Origin: an uncultured Collinsella sp.
GTDB lineage: Bacteria; Actinomycetota; Coriobacteriia; Coriobacteriales; Coriobacteriaceae
Length of the DNA: 5,161 bases
Assembly (NCBI GenBank): GCA_900550735.1
Contig: URTD01000137.1
Location: forward strand, 1-5,161
Direction of reading: 5' to 3'
How positions within the stretch are numbered: the first letter of the stretch is position 1; every line of letters begins with the position of its first letter. Of this stretch, positions 4,455-5,161 are shown piece by piece. The position numbers and the translations under genes were made by a program. The notes beneath the pieces are model-generated. The model saw only the letters and a list, made by a program, of their open reading frames with translations. It had not been told where the DNA came from and made no database searches.

Positions 4455-5161
4455 ATGGCAGGCCTGTTCAACATCCTTAAGGTCACCGTCAGCGAGGACA
4501 AGATCTGCGCGCATGTGCTGGTGAACCCCGGCATGCCGCTCATGACCTCGGAGGACATCGAGGCCACGGCGCGCGTGTACTACCTGGTACCCGCGATTGC
4601 CAAGCACCTGTGCCTGGGCGATTCCGGTCGCGAGTTCCAGGACTGCATGGGCCAGACCGAGCTTTGCCATCTGCTGGAGCACGTGACGGTCGAGCTCATG
4701 AACGAGACCGGTCTTGCTGGCAGCATTTCGTGCGGCCGCACCCGCGTGAGCGAGCACGATGAGCGTGTCTTTGAGGTTGAGCTTTCGTGTCCCGATGACG
4801 CGCTGGCCATCGGTGCGCTGTCTTCGGCGACCTTTATGATGGATTGGGCCTATCTGCATGCCGACCAGCCCGCTCCCGATGTGGACGGTACGGTCGCGGG
4901 TTTGCGCAACCTGGTATTGGGCATGCGTGCCGAGGGCGAGGCCGGGGACACGACCGAGGGCGATGTGCCTGTCGAGGCTGCCGTCGATCCTGTCGACGAG
5001 GCGCCTGCTGAGGCGGCTTCCGAGCCCGAGCCCGCGGAGCCCCAGGGCGTCCCGAGCTTTGATGACGAACCGCAGGAGGCAATCGATACCGAGGGAGCGA
5101 CCGCCGAAAGCCACGAGGCCCCTGCTGCCGTCTACGGTGGCGCGGCGACGGCTCCGGTTGC
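4455..5161 (+). CDS. Protein resembling the cyanophycin synthetase N-terminal domain, with acidic Ala/Glu/Pro-rich extension (3' end missing)
   Basis: The frame is open from the ATG to the window end, 235 codons without a stop. Residues 69-97 (ELCHLLEHVTVELMNETG, then CGRTR) follow the pattern GHxxEHxxLELQxxAG...GRTR of the cyanophycin synthetase (CphA) N-terminal domain as I remember it. In that enzyme the segment precedes the ATP-grasp and Mur-ligase domains and helps bind the polymer. The next part, VFEVELSCPDDALAIGALSSA (105-125), fits the strand and helix that follow there. The start (MAGLFNILKVTVSEDKICAHVLV) looks like a beta-strand opening. From about 159 the chain becomes acidic and rich in Ala, Glu and Pro, a probable disordered linker; no ATP-grasp motif appears in the visible part. 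No signal peptide is seen. It may be a stand-alone domain protein or continue into another domain. The gene call is firm; the family call is moderate and rests on motif recall. Confidence 0.7.
   Translation, partial: MAGLFNILKVTVSEDKICAHVLVNPGMPLMTSEDIEATARVYYLVPAIAKHLCLGDSGREFQDCMGQTELCHLLEHVTVELMNETGLAGSISCGRTRVSEHDERVFEVELSCPDDALAIGALSSATFMMDWAYLHADQPAPDVDGTVAGLRNLVLGMRAEGEAGDTTEGDVPVEAAVDPVDEAPAEAASEPEPAEPQGVPSFDDEPQEAIDTEGATAESHEAPAAVYGGAATAPV

Noticed and set aside
3015..5114. A 699-codon open frame on the minus strand across two plus-strand genes
   Set aside because: It mirrors genes with clear family motifs on the plus strand. Its product is a His/Arg/Gly/Asp/Leu-rich mix with no recognisable domain, as expected opposite GC-rich codons that rarely give antisense stops.

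Overview
The window is GC-rich, tightly packed bacterial DNA with strong C/G preference at third codon positions. It holds five protein genes, two of them cut by the window edges. A DUF362-type double ferredoxin of an anaerobe kind, together with the codon style, suggests a gut actinobacterium of the Coriobacteriia (Collinsella-like). That placement is inference from style and gene content, not from a marker gene. I see no rRNA, tRNA, CRISPR array, insertion sequence or phage gene.

Layout. Bases 1-947 (+) carry the 3' part of a DUF362 protein with two [4Fe-4S] ferredoxin motifs. It converges on a minus-strand gene (1111-2076) for a membrane-anchored serine alpha/beta-hydrolase, and the two share a hairpin terminator at 995-1033 that can work in both directions. 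The hydrolase diverges from a hemolysin III/PAQR-type seven-helix membrane protein (2263-2946, +). The 186 bp between their starts contain a good promoter for each gene and an unusual cluster of dyad-symmetric sites sitting on the hydrolase promoter, which suggests repressor control. Next comes a CorB/CorC-type (CNNM-like, DUF21 plus CBS pair) membrane protein at 3057-4430 (+). It is followed after 24 bp by the start of a gene at 4455, still open at the window end, whose first ~135 residues resemble the N-terminal domain of cyanophycin synthetase and then run into an acidic Ala/Glu/Pro-rich stretch.

How they fit together. The two plus-strand membrane proteins and the 4455 gene probably form one transcription direction, and 3057 and 4455 are probably co-transcribed. 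Both membrane families carry 'hemolysin' names for historical reasons. The CorB/CorC type is better understood as a divalent-cation (Mg2+) transport or homeostasis protein, and PAQR relatives are zinc-binding membrane hydrolase-like proteins. No metabolic pathway links all five genes. The most interesting items are the apparently stand-alone cyanophycin-synthetase-N-like protein and the operator cluster before the hydrolase.
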